Counted from the first letter of the stretch, positions 28,714 to 36,960 are shown. The stretch is 64,000 nucleotides of DNA from an uncultured Clostridia bacterium (GCA_934121905.1 CAKOVI010000003.1:62001-126000); one strand, 5' to 3'. The notes: generated by a model not told the origin, from the sequence alone. A program made the numbers and translations.

Positions 28714-30168
28714 TCACTCTAAAATTTTTCCATACTCTATACTACCACTGCTATGTTCACAAGTCGTTGTCCAATCTTCTTCTTTACCACTTGATGAAAT
28801 AGATAAGTCTTTCACTGTTGTTCCCGCCTTTAGATAAACTATAGGTCTCACACCTCTCCATAACACTATAGAGTTTCCATCAGTAGAAAACAATGGACAT
28901 GCATTAATTACCACATTGTTACTGATATTTCCTGGTCCAAATTCGCACAAAACATACTTTACAACTCCGTCTGTTATTATTCCGGTTTCAATAGCACCAG
29001 AAGATGCAATCCAGTATGATTTTCCGTTCGAACCACTTTCCGTTCCCTTAAATAACACCTCATACAATTTGCTAGATTGTTCAACTATATTACTATCTGT
29101 ATAATCGAATCCAAATACTGTTCCTTTTACAGTATTTCCTGATTTTTTATTTGTTAAAGAACTATATTTTGTTAGATATCTTTCTTTTAAATAATTTTCA
29201 GGTGCATAGTCATTTATTTCATATGTATAAAAAGAACTATCATATGATATTAATTCAGTTTTTACTCCATTTATAATTTTATATAATTTATTAGCTGTTT
29301 TGTCTAATGTTAGCCCTAACGCTACATTTATATCTTCTATTCTCATACTTTTTGTTTCACTTGCATATTTTCCAGTATAAATTGCACATATTCTATCTAA
29401 GATATTATTAGTTACTAACTCATCATTAGTATTATACCACCCCTCTGCACTACCTAGGTATAGATAAGGTGTCTCTTTCCAATTATCTGTTGACGCACCC
29501 TCAGAGGAAGTGCATTTTTTTATATAGACTTGATTAACTGTTTGTGATGTTTCTGAAGATGACATTTCTTTTTTTATAGGACTTCCTGTTGTTATTACTA
29601 ATTGTGTTTGATCCTTATTCAATCCTAAAACTCTCCATGTTGTATTTGTATCTACTTTGTAAGTTTGAGTTCCTTTATCAAATCCAGTTTCTTCTGGTGT
29701 TAAACTTACTGTTGCATTAGTGTTATCCAACGTCGAATTATAATTTGTTACATAATCTCCTTCTTTTATATCTCCATCTTTAAACGCTTGTACTAATGTT
29801 TTTGCATTAGACGCAGAGTCAAGAATACTAAAATCAATCGTTACTTCTCCTATTGTTATAATGTCAGTTTCTTCTAAAGTTGTAACTTCACTATCTGTCA
29901 ACTTTCCATCTTTATGTAATTGATCAATAACCTCTTCTCTGGTTTGTTTTTTTCCTCCATTATAATCCTTTCTACCATTATTTATCGCTGCCATCGAAAC
30001 TGTATCCTGTACATCCCCTCCTCTTGCTGTCTCTTTGGCTTGTTTTGTTTGCAATATAAATCCATCTCCCCCAGTTAAATTTGTTATACTCACTCCCGCA
30101 AGAATTATAAGTACAATAATAGTTACAACCAGTGCAATTAAGGTTATTCCGTCTTTTTGTTTTCTCAT
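28714..30168 (-). CDS. Surface protein with type IV pilin-like N-terminus
   Basis: 484 residues. The N-terminus KDGITLIALVVTIIVLIILA is a prepilin-like methylation motif and hydrophobic helix, cleaved after the Gly in family members; the usual Glu at +5 is Ala, so processing or assembly may differ from true pilins. The large C-terminal domain (TTWRVLGLN... SYWIASSGAIE ... LWRGVRPIVYLK) resembles the DUF6273-type extracellular domains seen in gut Clostridia, a tentative match. Start ATG at complement 30166-30168 after AAAGGAGA. Monocistronic with its own promoter and terminator. Probably exported and surface-attached. Confidence 0.75.
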   Translation of the reverse strand: MRKQKDGITLIALVVTIIVLIILAGVSITNLTGGDGFILQTKQAKETARGGDVQDTVSMAAINNGRKDYNGGKKQTREEVIDQLHKDGKLTDSEVTTLEETDIITIGEVTIDFSILDSASNAKTLVQAFKDGDIKEGDYVTNYNSTLDNTNATVSLTPEETGFDKGTQTYKVDTNTTWRVLGLNKDQTQLVITTGSPIKKEMSSSETSQTVNQVYIKKCTSSEGASTDNWKETPYLYLGSAEGWYNTNDELVTNNILDRICAIYTGKYASETKSMRIEDINVALGLTLDKTANKLYKIINGVKTELISYDSSFYTYEINDYAPENYLKERYLTKYSSLTNKKSGNTVKGTVFGFDYTDSNIVEQSSKLYEVLFKGTESGSNGKSYWIASSGAIETGIITDGVVKYVLCEFGPGNISNNVVINACPLFSTDGNSIVLWRGVRPIVYLKAGTTVKDLSISSSGKEEDWTTTCEHSSGSIEYGKILE

Positions 30169-30218
30169 CTTCCCGTCTCCTTTCATCTATTAATGTAGAC
30201 AAATTATTACTTATCTGA

Positions 30219-30247
30219 AATATATCATATGCAAAATATAAAGTCAA
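30219..30247 (-). promoter_or_regulatory. Sigma-A-type promoter for the pilin-like gene
   Basis: Minus strand TTGACT, 17-base spacer, TATATT. Confidence 0.65.
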
Positions 30248-30373
30248 TTGTTTATATTAATGTAATAAAAACTTAACAATGTTGAAATATTTTGTAATAT
30301 TACTTAATTTGTCACATCTTAAAAGATTCTATTTTTTTGGAATGCAATAAAAAAGTTGTATAATCAATAAAAT

Positions 30374-30425
30374 AAAACATATATTTTTTCTCTAAATTAA
30401 ATTAGATTAAATATATGTTTTTTAT
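30374..30425 (-). terminator. Terminator of spoVT
   Basis: AAAACATATATTT and AAATATATGTTTTTT arms around a 22-base loop; A/T-only stem but 12-13 bp long. Confidence 0.65.
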
Positions 30426-30434
30426 ACTTTAAAA

Positions 30435-30989
30435 TTATATCTCCATCTGACTTCCCAAAAAAGTAGCAGCAGATTGAGCAAGTTTATTTTCAACATCATT
30501 CATTTTAGTATTGGCATTTTTAGAAAGGAGAATCACAGTTCCAATAGTATCACCATTAGAAATTATAGGATATACAACTTGACTATTCAATTTCTTATCA
30601 TTTTTTCCATTTCTTGTAATTGGCATAGCAATATCACTATTGTCTTTGCTTGTATAAACTTCCTTATCTTCCATTAATTGTTCTAATTCCTCACTAACAT
30701 TTTGCTCCAAGTATTCTTTTTTAGATCCGCCAGAAACTGCAATCACTGTATCTTTATCTGTAATAAAAACCATATGTCCTGTTGTTTTAGACAAAGTCTC
30801 AGCATATCCTGTTGCAAATTCTGTCAATTCTCCTATTGGAGAATATTTTTTTAATACTATTTCGCCTTCTTTATCTGTAAAAATTTCCAAAGGTGCGCCT
30901 TCTTTTATTCTTAATGTTTTTCTTATTTCTTTTGGAATAACAACTCTACCTAAATCATCTATTCTTCTTACAACTCCTGTTGCTTTCAT
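30435..30989 (-). CDS. spoVT: Stage V sporulation protein T
   Basis: 184 residues: an AbrB-type swapped-hairpin DNA-binding domain (MKATGVVRRIDDLGRVVIPKE..., residues 1-50) joined to a C-terminal GAF-like domain. SpoVT is a forespore-stage transcription regulator that tunes sigma-G genes and spore coat/germination properties. Length and domain order are as in B. subtilis (178 residues). AAGGAGGAAAGAATA precedes ATG. Its presence, with spoVM, spoIVA and gerW, indicates a spore former. Confidence 0.95.
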   Translation of the reverse strand: MKATGVVRRIDDLGRVVIPKEIRKTLRIKEGAPLEIFTDKEGEIVLKKYSPIGELTEFATGYAETLSKTTGHMVFITDKDTVIAVSGGSKKEYLEQNVSEELEQLMEDKEVYTSKDNSDIAMPITRNGKNDKKLNSQVVYPIISNGDTIGTVILLSKNANTKMNDVENKLAQSAATFLGSQMEI

Positions 30990-31085
30990 TATTCTTTCCT
31001 CCTTAATTTTTGTTTTATAATCTTATTGTGTCAAAAAAGGAAAAATTTATACAACTTTTTTATTTTTTCGAATAGAATTTTTTTT

Positions 31086-31104
31086 ATGACCGTTTCTTTT
31101 TACT
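31086..31104. repeat. Degenerate REP half-site
   Basis: ATGACCGTTTCTTTTTACT shares GACCGTTTCTTTTT with the arms at 53019 and 53040. Lies just beyond the terminator of the 31137 gene. Confidence 0.4.
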
Positions 31105-31105
31105 A

Positions 31106-31138
31106 AAAAAACACATACAGCTATGTGTATGTGTTTTT
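31106..31138 (-). terminator. Rho-independent terminator
   Basis: AAAAACACATACA, 4-base loop, TGTGTATGTGTTTTT, overlapping the stop codon of the 31137 gene. Confidence 0.85.
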
Positions 31139-31604
31139 ATTTTTTTCCTTTAAAGAAATTTGCTATTCCTTTAAAAGTAATTTCTTGATGTAAGAATTCA
31201 TTAATTTCATCTTCAACTTTTTGTTGATATGGAGTTAATTCAATTTTTACTGGTGCATTTAAATCAATTTCTTTAAATAAGAATGATTTTATTTTTGACC
31301 AAATTCCTCCTGTTTTGGTAAGTGCTTTATTTTGTTCAACTGGTTGGAAATTTACACCATTGTTTGCCCCATTCCCATTATTATAGTTTTCATTATTTTG
31401 TACTGTTTCAAAATTTCCAAAAATTCCTCTTTTTGTTTCATTTACACCATTTTGAGTACCATTGTTTTGAGAATCAGCTGTTGGTATATTTATTCCACTT
31501 ACCATTGTTCCTTCGAAAAATGATGTACTTTCAGTATCATTACTATTTCCATTAAGTTTTATTTCTCCAAAAACACCGTTTGAATTGCGATTAAAATCAG
31601 CCAT
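31137..31604 (-). CDS. Asn-rich protein of unknown function
   Basis: 155 residues, low complexity and Asn/Gly-rich in the first 90 (NNENYNNGNGANNGVNFQ), then a more ordered tail with LTPYQQKVEDEINEFLHQEITFKGIANFFKGKK-like amphipathic helices (positions 31140-31240). Not recognised. ATG after AAAGGAGG, own terminator. The tail suggests a partner-binding or membrane-associating helix; that is speculation. Confidence 0.65.
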   Translation of the reverse strand: MADFNRNSNGVFGEIKLNGNSNDTESTSFFEGTMVSGINIPTADSQNNGTQNGVNETKRGIFGNFETVQNNENYNNGNGANNGVNFQPVEQNKALTKTGGIWSKIKSFLFKEIDLNAPVKIELTPYQQKVEDEINEFLHQEITFKGIANFFKGKK

Positions 31605-31732
31605 TTTCTTCCTCCTTTGTATTTTATAAATACTCTACTTTTTTTATACTACAAAATCTAAAATTTATCAATACTTATTTCCAAATTTCAATATTACTTT
31701 TTTATTACAGCTTTATTACAATTTTATTACAT

Positions 31733-32638
31733 CTACACATTTATTTCCCACCTCGGAACATAATTTTCTTCATTTTTTCCAATTTCTTGTATATATCCAT
31801 TTTCTATATCTAAAGAGTATAAATAATTTTCTATTTTTTTATATTCATACTTAGTTATTTTTCTGTTTAATTCCTCTATTTCTTTTGCTTTATATGTAGG
31901 AAAATATTGTGCCATCACACTTACCCAAACGTCCTTTGACATATTATCATTTATCCACTTTAGGACTTTTTTGCTATTTTCTGTATGATTTGGTAATATT
32001 AAATGTCTTATTATTACACCTTTTTTTACTAAACCGCTTTCGTCAAATTCTATCTTTCCAACTTGATTATACATTTCTTTTATTGCTGATGTTGCTATTT
32101 GAAAATAGTTCTTGACTTTAGAATATTTCATACCTAATTCGTTTTCTGCATATTTTAAATCTGGCAAATATATGTCGATATAGCCATCTAACATTTTAAT
32201 TGTTTCTACATTTTCATATCCATTTGTATTGTAAATTATTGGAATTGTTAGTCCTTTATTTTTAGCTATTTTAATAGCTTCTATTATTTGAATTGCATAG
32301 CTTGTTGGAGATACCAAATTTATATTATTTACTCCTTTGGATTGTTGCTCTAAAAATATTTCTGCTAATCTTTTTATTGATATTTCCTTTCCTAATCCTT
32401 CTTGACTTATTTCATAATTTTGGCAAAAATCACAGGATAAATTACAATTAGAAAAAAATACTGTTCCTGAGCCATTTTTCCCACTTATACATGGTTCCTC
32501 GTAATTGTGAGTTGAGGCAATAGCTACTTTTACAGTATCTTTTGATTTACATCTTCCAATTTTGTTTTGTGTTCTATTTATTTTACATTTGTGTGGACAT
32601 ATTTCACACTTTTTTAATAAATCTAATCTTGTTTCCAT
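31733..32638 (-). CDS. Radical SAM protein, PflX/pyruvate-formate-lyase-activase-like
   Basis: 301 residues, COG1313 type. The radical SAM cluster is CNLSCDFCQN (C-x3-C-x2-C, about residue 70), and an N-terminal CEICPHKCKINR plus GRCKS adds four further cysteines for a second metal site. Members resemble pyruvate formate-lyase activating enzymes but their targets are unknown. Overlaps the end of the upstream kinase-like gene by 16 bases, so the two are cotranscribed. Confidence 0.85.
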   Translation of the reverse strand: METRLDLLKKCEICPHKCKINRTQNKIGRCKSKDTVKVAIASTHNYEEPCISGKNGSGTVFFSNCNLSCDFCQNYEISQEGLGKEISIKRLAEIFLEQQSKGVNNINLVSPTSYAIQIIEAIKIAKNKGLTIPIIYNTNGYENVETIKMLDGYIDIYLPDLKYAENELGMKYSKVKNYFQIATSAIKEMYNQVGKIEFDESGLVKKGVIIRHLILPNHTENSKKVLKWINDNMSKDVWVSVMAQYFPTYKAKEIEELNRKITKYEYKKIENYLYSLDIENGYIQEIGKNEENYVPRWEINV

Positions 32639-33183
32639 TTTTCATATTCTTCTTTTATTTTTTCTAATACTTCGTCTGGAGTTAAATTGCTTGTGTCTAA
32701 TACAAAATCATAGTTTGACATATCATTTCTGTGAACATTGTATAATTCAAAATATCTTGCTAAATCCCCTGATGCTCTTTTTATCATGTCTGCCTTTTGT
32801 GCTTCTACTGTTGGTAAATCTTCTGACCTTTTTCTATTAGGATCTGCAAATGCTCTTTTGGCTGCAACATCTATATCTACTTTTAGATATACTTTAAATG
32901 ATTCCGGTACGGCATACCATCCCATTTTGGCATCTATTACAATGTCTTTATTTTCTTTTGCATATTCTGTTGCACTTTTTTCTATCTGCCTATCTATTTC
33001 TGGGTGATTTACTAGATATTCACAAAACTCTGTTATAGACATTCCATGCTCTACTGCTAATTTTCTAGCATATGCTCCATTTCTATATAAATAATAATTT
33101 AGGTCTTCTGCAAGCATTTTAGCTACTGTGCTTTGTCCACTTGCTAAATCACCTGTAATTGAGATTATATCTTTTCTTTTCAT
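32623..33183 (-). CDS. Cytidylate-kinase-like P-loop protein with altered Walker A
   Basis: 186 residues related to the archaeal-type/AAA cytidylate kinase-like family (PF13189). The N-terminal P-loop reads ITGDLASGQSTVAKML: the normally invariant Lys of G-x4-G-K-[ST] is Gln. The rest of the kinase pattern (VIDAKMGWYAVPESFKVYL, DPNRKRSEDLPTVEAQ as the Arg-rich lid, YDFVLDTSNLTPDEVL) is well kept. It may bind nucleotide weakly or have another role. GGGAG before ATG. Follows rpoZ and precedes the radical SAM gene. Confidence 0.75.
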   Translation of the reverse strand: MKRKDIISITGDLASGQSTVAKMLAEDLNYYLYRNGAYARKLAVEHGMSITEFCEYLVNHPEIDRQIEKSATEYAKENKDIVIDAKMGWYAVPESFKVYLKVDIDVAAKRAFADPNRKRSEDLPTVEAQKADMIKRASGDLARYFELYNVHRNDMSNYDFVLDTSNLTPDEVLEKIKEEYEKWKQD

Positions 33184-33232
33184 TTTTAGCTCCCTTTATT
33201 TTTACTATTATTTATTACTCAAATATTGATTT

Positions 33233-33490
33233 TTATTCATCTTCATTGTTTTCTAATAGTGTTAAGTCTTCATTTTCTTCATCTATTCCACTTTCTTCTG
33301 CTTCGTATATTTCTACTTTTCCTTCATTTATTTCATTTGCTGCGAGTGTTACCGGTGATTCCTCATCTACATTTGTTAATTTTTTGTCTCCATTTGCAAT
33401 TTGTCTTGCTCTTCTTGATGTTGCAATTACTAATGCAAATCTATTTTCCGCATGATTTAAAAGCTCTTTAACTGTTGGTTTTACTATCAT
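33233..33490 (-). CDS. rpoZ: RNA polymerase omega subunit
   Basis: 85 residues: MIVKPTVKELLNHAENRFALV then TSRRARQIANG, the omega signature, with a longer acidic C-terminal tail than usual. Start ATG at complement 33488-33490 nine bases after AAAGGA; an ATG three codons upstream sits on the ribosome binding site. Located just after remA, as in other Firmicutes, but gmk, which normally lies between the two, is missing. Confidence 0.93.
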   Translation of the reverse strand: MIVKPTVKELLNHAENRFALVIATSRRARQIANGDKKLTNVDEESPVTLAANEINEGKVEIYEAEESGIDEENEDLTLLENNEDE

Positions 33491-33544
33491 AAATCCCATT
33501 CCTTTCTTTTTTTTAGAAAATTCTTCTCTTTAATTCTATCTATT

Positions 33545-33793
33545 TTAATCTTTTGGTATGTCTTTGTCTATTCTATCAGCTACAGTTTCTGCTTGTACTG
33601 CTGATAGTACTATATGGTCAGAATCCATTATAAGTACTGCTCTTGTTTTTCTTCCAAATGTTGCATCTATTGCTGTTCCATTATCTTTTGCTTCTTGTAC
33701 CATTCTTTTTATAGGTGCTGAGTCTGGGCTGACTATTGCCACTATTTTATCTGCCGCAACTGTATTTCCAAAACCAATATTTACTAATTTCAT
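33545..33793 (-). CDS. remA: Extracellular matrix regulator RemA
   Basis: 82 residues, MKLVNIGFGNTVAADKIVAI with SPDSAPIKRMVQEAK and GRKTRAVLIMDSDHIVLSAVQ: classic RemA/DUF370. RemA is a ring-forming DNA-binding activator of matrix genes in Bacillus. Start at complement 33791-33793 after GGAGG; a longer upstream frame lacks a ribosome binding site. Operon with rpoZ. Confidence 0.95.
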   Translation of the reverse strand: MKLVNIGFGNTVAADKIVAIVSPDSAPIKRMVQEAKDNGTAIDATFGRKTRAVLIMDSDHIVLSAVQAETVADRIDKDIPKD

Positions 33794-33872
33794 ATTTTTT
33801 TCCTCCCATATTAAAAATCTTTTATATTTTATCACATTTTTTGCGTAAAGTCTAGCAATAATGGGTATTTTC

Positions 33873-34349
33873 TTAACTTTCTTGTTGTTTTCTCTTTTTT
33901 GCTTCTTTTTTTATCGGCTCATTACTCACTATTTCGTGTATATCACTTAAACTGCTCAAATATTTTCTTTTCTCACTTGTATATATTAGTATACCTTTCA
34001 GGAAATAATATATAACATATGTAAATATCGAATATATTATATATGTATTAAGAGTTATATTCAATTTGTTTATTAAAGCCCATATTGTCAAAGTATATAT
34101 TGAAAGCGAAAGCATTTCAATTCCATATATTGCTATTTTTCCGCTATCTTTATGATATGCTATTTCAAATATTAGTATACATAAACTTAGCACTATCATA
34201 CTCGCTATTTTTATTTCTTTGAAAAATGTCACTTCTGTTAGTCTCAAATGTGAGAAACTTATTATTACAAAATATAGTGTTACTGCGACTAAAATTATTA
34301 AGTTTCCAAATATTTTTTTCATTATTATTTTGTTATTTTCTTTTTCCAT
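33873..34349 (-). CDS. Membrane protein of unknown function (4 TM)
   Basis: 158 residues with four hydrophobic helices (about residues 15-33, 47-63, 75-93, 100-120) and a basic Lys-rich C-terminus. No family recognised. ATG after AAGGAA. Upstream of remA on the same strand with 80 bases between. Confidence 0.65.
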   Translation of the reverse strand: MEKENNKIIMKKIFGNLIILVAVTLYFVIISFSHLRLTEVTFFKEIKIASMIVLSLCILIFEIAYHKDSGKIAIYGIEMLSLSIYTLTIWALINKLNITLNTYIIYSIFTYVIYYFLKGILIYTSEKRKYLSSLSDIHEIVSNEPIKKEAKKRKQQES

Positions 34350-34445
34350 ATTTTTCCTTTTCTACCTTTTTGGTAGTTTCCTCCATTTTATAAAACAAAT
34401 AAAGTAGAATAGGAGGCTCCTTTCTACTCTATTGCTTCGTATTTT

Positions 34446-34520
34446 TGGTGACCCCTACGGGAATCGAACCCATGATTTGGCCTTGAGAGGGCCACGTCTT
34501 AACCGCTTGACCAAGGGGCC
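34446..34520 (-). tRNA. tRNA-Glu (anticodon CTC)
   Basis: Minus strand: acceptor GGCCCCT pairing with AGGGGTC, D-arm GTCAAGCGGTTAAGAC, anticodon stem TGGCC/GGCCA with loop CTCTCAA (anticodon CTC), T-loop GGTTCGATTCC, encoded CCA. Reads GAG. Confidence 0.9.
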
Positions 34521-34603
34521 GTTAAAACTTTTTCTATATATTTATATCATTTTTTTATAATTTCGTCAACTATTTTGAAAAAATTTTTAATGAATACTAA
34601 ATA

Positions 34604-34629
34604 GAGAGAATAACTCCATTTACTCTCTC
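34604..34629 (-). terminator. Weak terminator after spoVM
   Basis: GAGAGAGTAA and TTATTCTCTC around a 6-base loop on the minus strand, followed by an A/T-rich but not T-only stretch. Confidence 0.45.
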
Positions 34630-34641
34630 TTATTAACATTA

Positions 34642-34716
34642 TCATTCTTTAATTCTAAATAAAAATTTCACAATTCCCCTAAAAGCCTTCGGAACCTTTT
34701 TTACAACAATTGTCAT
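34642..34716 (-). CDS. spoVM: Stage V sporulation protein M
   Basis: A 24-codon gene reading MTIVVKKVPKAFRGIVKFLF followed by RIKE. This matches the SpoVM pattern: a tiny amphipathic helix with a Lys-Pro near residue 9 and a hydrophobic/basic face (B. subtilis: MKFYTIKLPKFLGGIVRAML...). SpoVM inserts into the outer forespore membrane, senses its convex curvature and anchors SpoIVA, whose gene is at 51537-53015. GGGAGG lies eight bases before ATG. Sixteen bases separate it from the small membrane protein gene upstream. Easily missed by size cut-offs. Confidence 0.88.
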   Translation of the reverse strand: MTIVVKKVPKAFRGIVKFLFRIKE

Positions 34717-34732
34717 TTTATGTACCTCCCTT

Positions 34733-34882
34733 TCAACAAGCTAGCCAAATAAATCCTACAGCAATAACTGCTAGCCCAATAATAATCAACCATCCTGTAA
34801 TTGGAAGTAACAAAACCATCAAAATACCAAGACCCAATCCAATTAAACAAACTCCAAACGTTTTTTTCAAAAATCCACACAT
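34733..34882 (-). CDS. 49-residue membrane protein upstream of spoVM
   Basis: MCGFLKKTFGVCLIGLGLGI followed by a second strongly hydrophobic helix (LIIIGLAVIAVGFIWLAC): two closely spaced membrane segments. Start at complement 34880-34882 seven bases after GGAGG. The gap to spoVM (16 bases, holding only the ribosome binding site) implies a shared transcript, so a sporulation role is plausible by association only. Confidence 0.65.
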   Translation of the reverse strand: MCGFLKKTFGVCLIGLGLGILMVLLLPITGWLIIIGLAVIAVGFIWLAC

Positions 34883-34941
34883 AACTTTACCTCCAACTCT
34901 TTTAGTAATATTATATGATTTTTGTAGATTATTGTTACCTT

Positions 34942-34970
34942 TTGACAAATATAAGTATTGCCTATATAAT
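34942..34970 (+). promoter_or_regulatory. Consensus sigma-A promoter for nth
   Basis: TTGACA, 17-base spacer, TATAAT: perfect consensus, 26 bases before the GTG start. Confidence 0.85.
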
Positions 34971-34996
34971 AATTATCGAAAGGATTTGATTTTATA

Positions 34997-35642
34997 GTGA
35001 AAAAAAATGATGTTAAAAATCTAATAAATATTTTAAGAAATACATATCCAGATGCAAAATGTAGTCTAGATTTTAAAACACCTTTTGAGTTGGTAGTTGC
35101 TGTTTCCTTGTCTGCTCAATGTACAGATGAAAGGGTAAATTTAACAACTCCATCCCTTTTTGAAAGATGTAAAACAATTGAAGATTTTGCAAATATAAAT
35201 TTAGAAGAACTTGAAAATATAATTCATCCATGCGGTTTTTATAAAAATAAATCTCGAAATATAAAGAAATGTGCTTCACAAGTTTTACAAAACTTTAATG
35301 GTGAAGTTCCACAAAATATTGATGACTTAATAACTCTTGCAGGTGTTGGACGAAAAAGTGCAAATGTTATTATGTTAGAAGCATTTGGACATGCTGAGCG
35401 GTATCGCTGTTGACACACATTGTAAAAGAATAGCTAATCGAATTGGTTTATCTAGCGAAAAAGACCCTTATAAAATTGAACTAGATTTACTAAAAAATAT
35501 AGAACCTGATAACTATAAAGATGTAAACCATCTTTTCATATGGCATGGAAGATATACCTGTAAAGCTCAAAAGCCTTTGTGCGAAAATTGTACTGTAAAG
35601 CAATTTTGTAAGTTTTATTCTCATAATAAAAAATACGTATAA
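34997..35642 (+). CDS. nth: Endonuclease III, split by a +1 shift at CGG
   Basis: Base-excision-repair DNA glycosylase/AP lyase. Frame one from GTG 34997 (AAAGGA 12 bases upstream) carries SLSAQCTDERV and the helix-hairpin-helix LAGVGRKSANVIM with the catalytic Lys, then reaches CGG at 35399-35401 and stops three codons later (TGA). Skipping the C gives AFGHAEGIAVDTHCKRIANR, restoring the catalytic Asp (VDTH) and the 4Fe-4S cluster CKAQKPLCENCTVKQFC. Corrected length 214 residues, as in E. coli (211). Everything downstream of the shift is essential for activity and is well preserved, which argues against a decaying pseudogene. Confidence 0.9.
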
Positions 35643-35691
35643 TTATGTCGTTTTTTGCAAATAATATTTCCTGTTGGGAGGTTTTACTTTG

Positions 35692-35814
35692 ATGATAGCT
35701 TGCACAGAAAATTGTAAATATCAAAAAAATGGAGAATGTACTTATGAAGAAATAAGTTCTTTTGAAAAGATAATTTCTTCTCATTCAAATTGCATATATT
35801 TTGAGCAAGAATAA
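35692..35814 (+). CDS. Small Cys-rich protein (DUF1540-like)
   Basis: 40 residues, MIACTENCKYQKNGECTYEE ... SNCIYFEQE. The four-cysteine spacing (C-x3-C-x7-C ... C-I-Y-F) resembles small metal-binding DUF1540-type proteins common in Clostridia. ATG 35692 after GGGAGG (an in-frame TTG at 35689 is an alternative). Its last codons GAG CAA GAA TAA form one arm of a perfect palindrome with the end of gerW. Confidence 0.65.
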   Translation: MIACTENCKYQKNGECTYEEISSFEKIISSHSNCIYFEQE

Positions 35815-35827
35815 ATTATTCTTGCTC
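35803..35827. terminator. Palindrome shared by the ends of two convergent genes
   Basis: GAGCAAGAATAA, one central A, and the exact complement TTATTCTTGCTC, followed by TTCTTTTTC on the plus strand. It encodes Glu-Gln-Glu-stop on both strands and probably acts as a bidirectional terminator. Confidence 0.7.
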
Positions 35828-36355
35828 TTCTTTTTCTATTTTAATTTCTTCTTTTACTTCTTCATTTTTTTGTTCTTCTGCATCCTCTTGTTTTTCACAT
35901 TGCTTTTTCATATTTTTTATAATTTTTTCTCCTAACTCCTTTTTATTTTGTAAACATTTATCCATCATGCAATTCATTTTTTCTATTATATCTGGTACAT
36001 AATCTAATATTTTATCAAATGTATTTGAATGATCAACTGGTAAAAGTTTTACAACATTTGACTGAACTACTAAAAAAGCAATTGGGTTTATTGAAACTCC
36101 TGCACCAGCTCCTCCCCCAAATGGTAATCTGTATTGGATTTGTTCATCTTTGTCTTTTTTATTGTATTCATCTATTGTCTCTCCTTTAAATTCACTTCCT
36201 CCTGCTGCAAATCCAAATGATACCTTTGATATTGGTATTATTACTGTATTATTTGATGCTTGTATAGGCTCTCCTATTATAGTGTTTACATCTACCATGT
36301 CTTTTATGCTATTCATTGCTGTTAGCATAAGCCCCTCTATTGGATGTTCTGACAT
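35816..36355 (-). CDS. ytfJ: GerW family sporulation protein YtfJ
   Basis: 179 residues. Starts MSEHPIEGLMLTAMNSIKDM and contains the family hallmarks IGEPI, VIIPISKVSFGFAAGGSEF and the Gly-rich PFGGGAGAGVSINPIAFLV. In Bacillus the protein affects spore germination. The C-terminal 45 residues form a Lys/Glu-rich tail. AGAGGT precedes ATG. The DUF2953 gene (ytfI-like) is directly upstream, the same pair as in B. subtilis. Confidence 0.93.
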   Translation of the reverse strand: MSEHPIEGLMLTAMNSIKDMVDVNTIIGEPIQASNNTVIIPISKVSFGFAAGGSEFKGETIDEYNKKDKDEQIQYRLPFGGGAGAGVSINPIAFLVVQSNVVKLLPVDHSNTFDKILDYVPDIIEKMNCMMDKCLQNKKELGEKIIKNMKKQCEKQEDAEEQKNEEVKEEIKIEKEEQE

Positions 36356-36375
36356 ATTCTTCTACCTCTTTTCTT

Positions 36376-36960
36376 TTAATTTGGCTCTTTTTTATTTGAA
36401 AATTTATATATTGTATAAATAATATGTATCAATTTTATGTTTATTATACAATTTAAATCAATATTTAATAAGTTTTTATTTTGATATATTGGTATTATTT
36501 TCCAATTTGTCTGAGATTCTTCTAAGTTACTTTTTGTTGTTGATAATATTCCAAAAAAAAATGCAATTATACTTGATAGTGTACCCGTACATATCGCTGT
36601 TTGTGAGGCATCTTCAAGTCCTAATGAGAGCTTTAAGTTTATTGTTTTTAGTTCTGGTTTTAGATTTTTTATTTCTTTTATTTTTCTCATGTCAAAATTA
36701 TTTTTATTTTTTTTGATTTTTATTTTTAGTTTATTTAAGTTTTTTTGAATTGTTTTTCTTTTTATTCTGGTTGGGGTTATATTTATTTTTAGGTAATTTA
36801 TCTTTTTATAGAGAAAGAGTTTTAGTTGTATTTGATATTTTGGTGTTAGTTTTTGAATTGTTGATATTTCGAGCTTATTTATTTTAATTTGTATTGTTGT
36901 AAATAGAAGTAAGTTCAATAATAATAGTATGATTATTAAAATGGTATAAAAAAAGAACAA
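36376..36960 (-). CDS. DUF2953 membrane-anchored protein (YtfI-like)
   Basis: About 194 residues: an N-terminal hydrophobic helix (FFFYTILIIILLLLNLLLF), a Lys/Ile-rich soluble region, and LKLSLGLEDASQTAICTGTL with a second hydrophobic stretch, the DUF2953 pattern. Start taken as TTG at complement 36958-36960, six bases after GAGGTG; upstream in-frame codons run toward the RNase P RNA gene. Paired with ytfJ, so likely sporulation-related. Confidence 0.8.
   Translation of the reverse strand: MFFFYTILIIILLLLNLLLFTTIQIKINKLEISTIQKLTPKYQIQLKLFLYKKINYLKINITPTRIKRKTIQKNLNKLKIKIKKNKNNFDMRKIKEIKNLKPELKTINLKLSLGLEDASQTAICTGTLSSIIAFFFGILSTTKSNLEESQTNWKIIPIYQNKNLLNIDLNCIINIKLIHIIYTIYKFSNKKEPN

Noticed and set aside
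33499..33499. rpoZ start three codons upstream
   Set aside because: That ATG overlaps the AAAGGA site by spacing of one or two bases; the later ATG has proper spacing.
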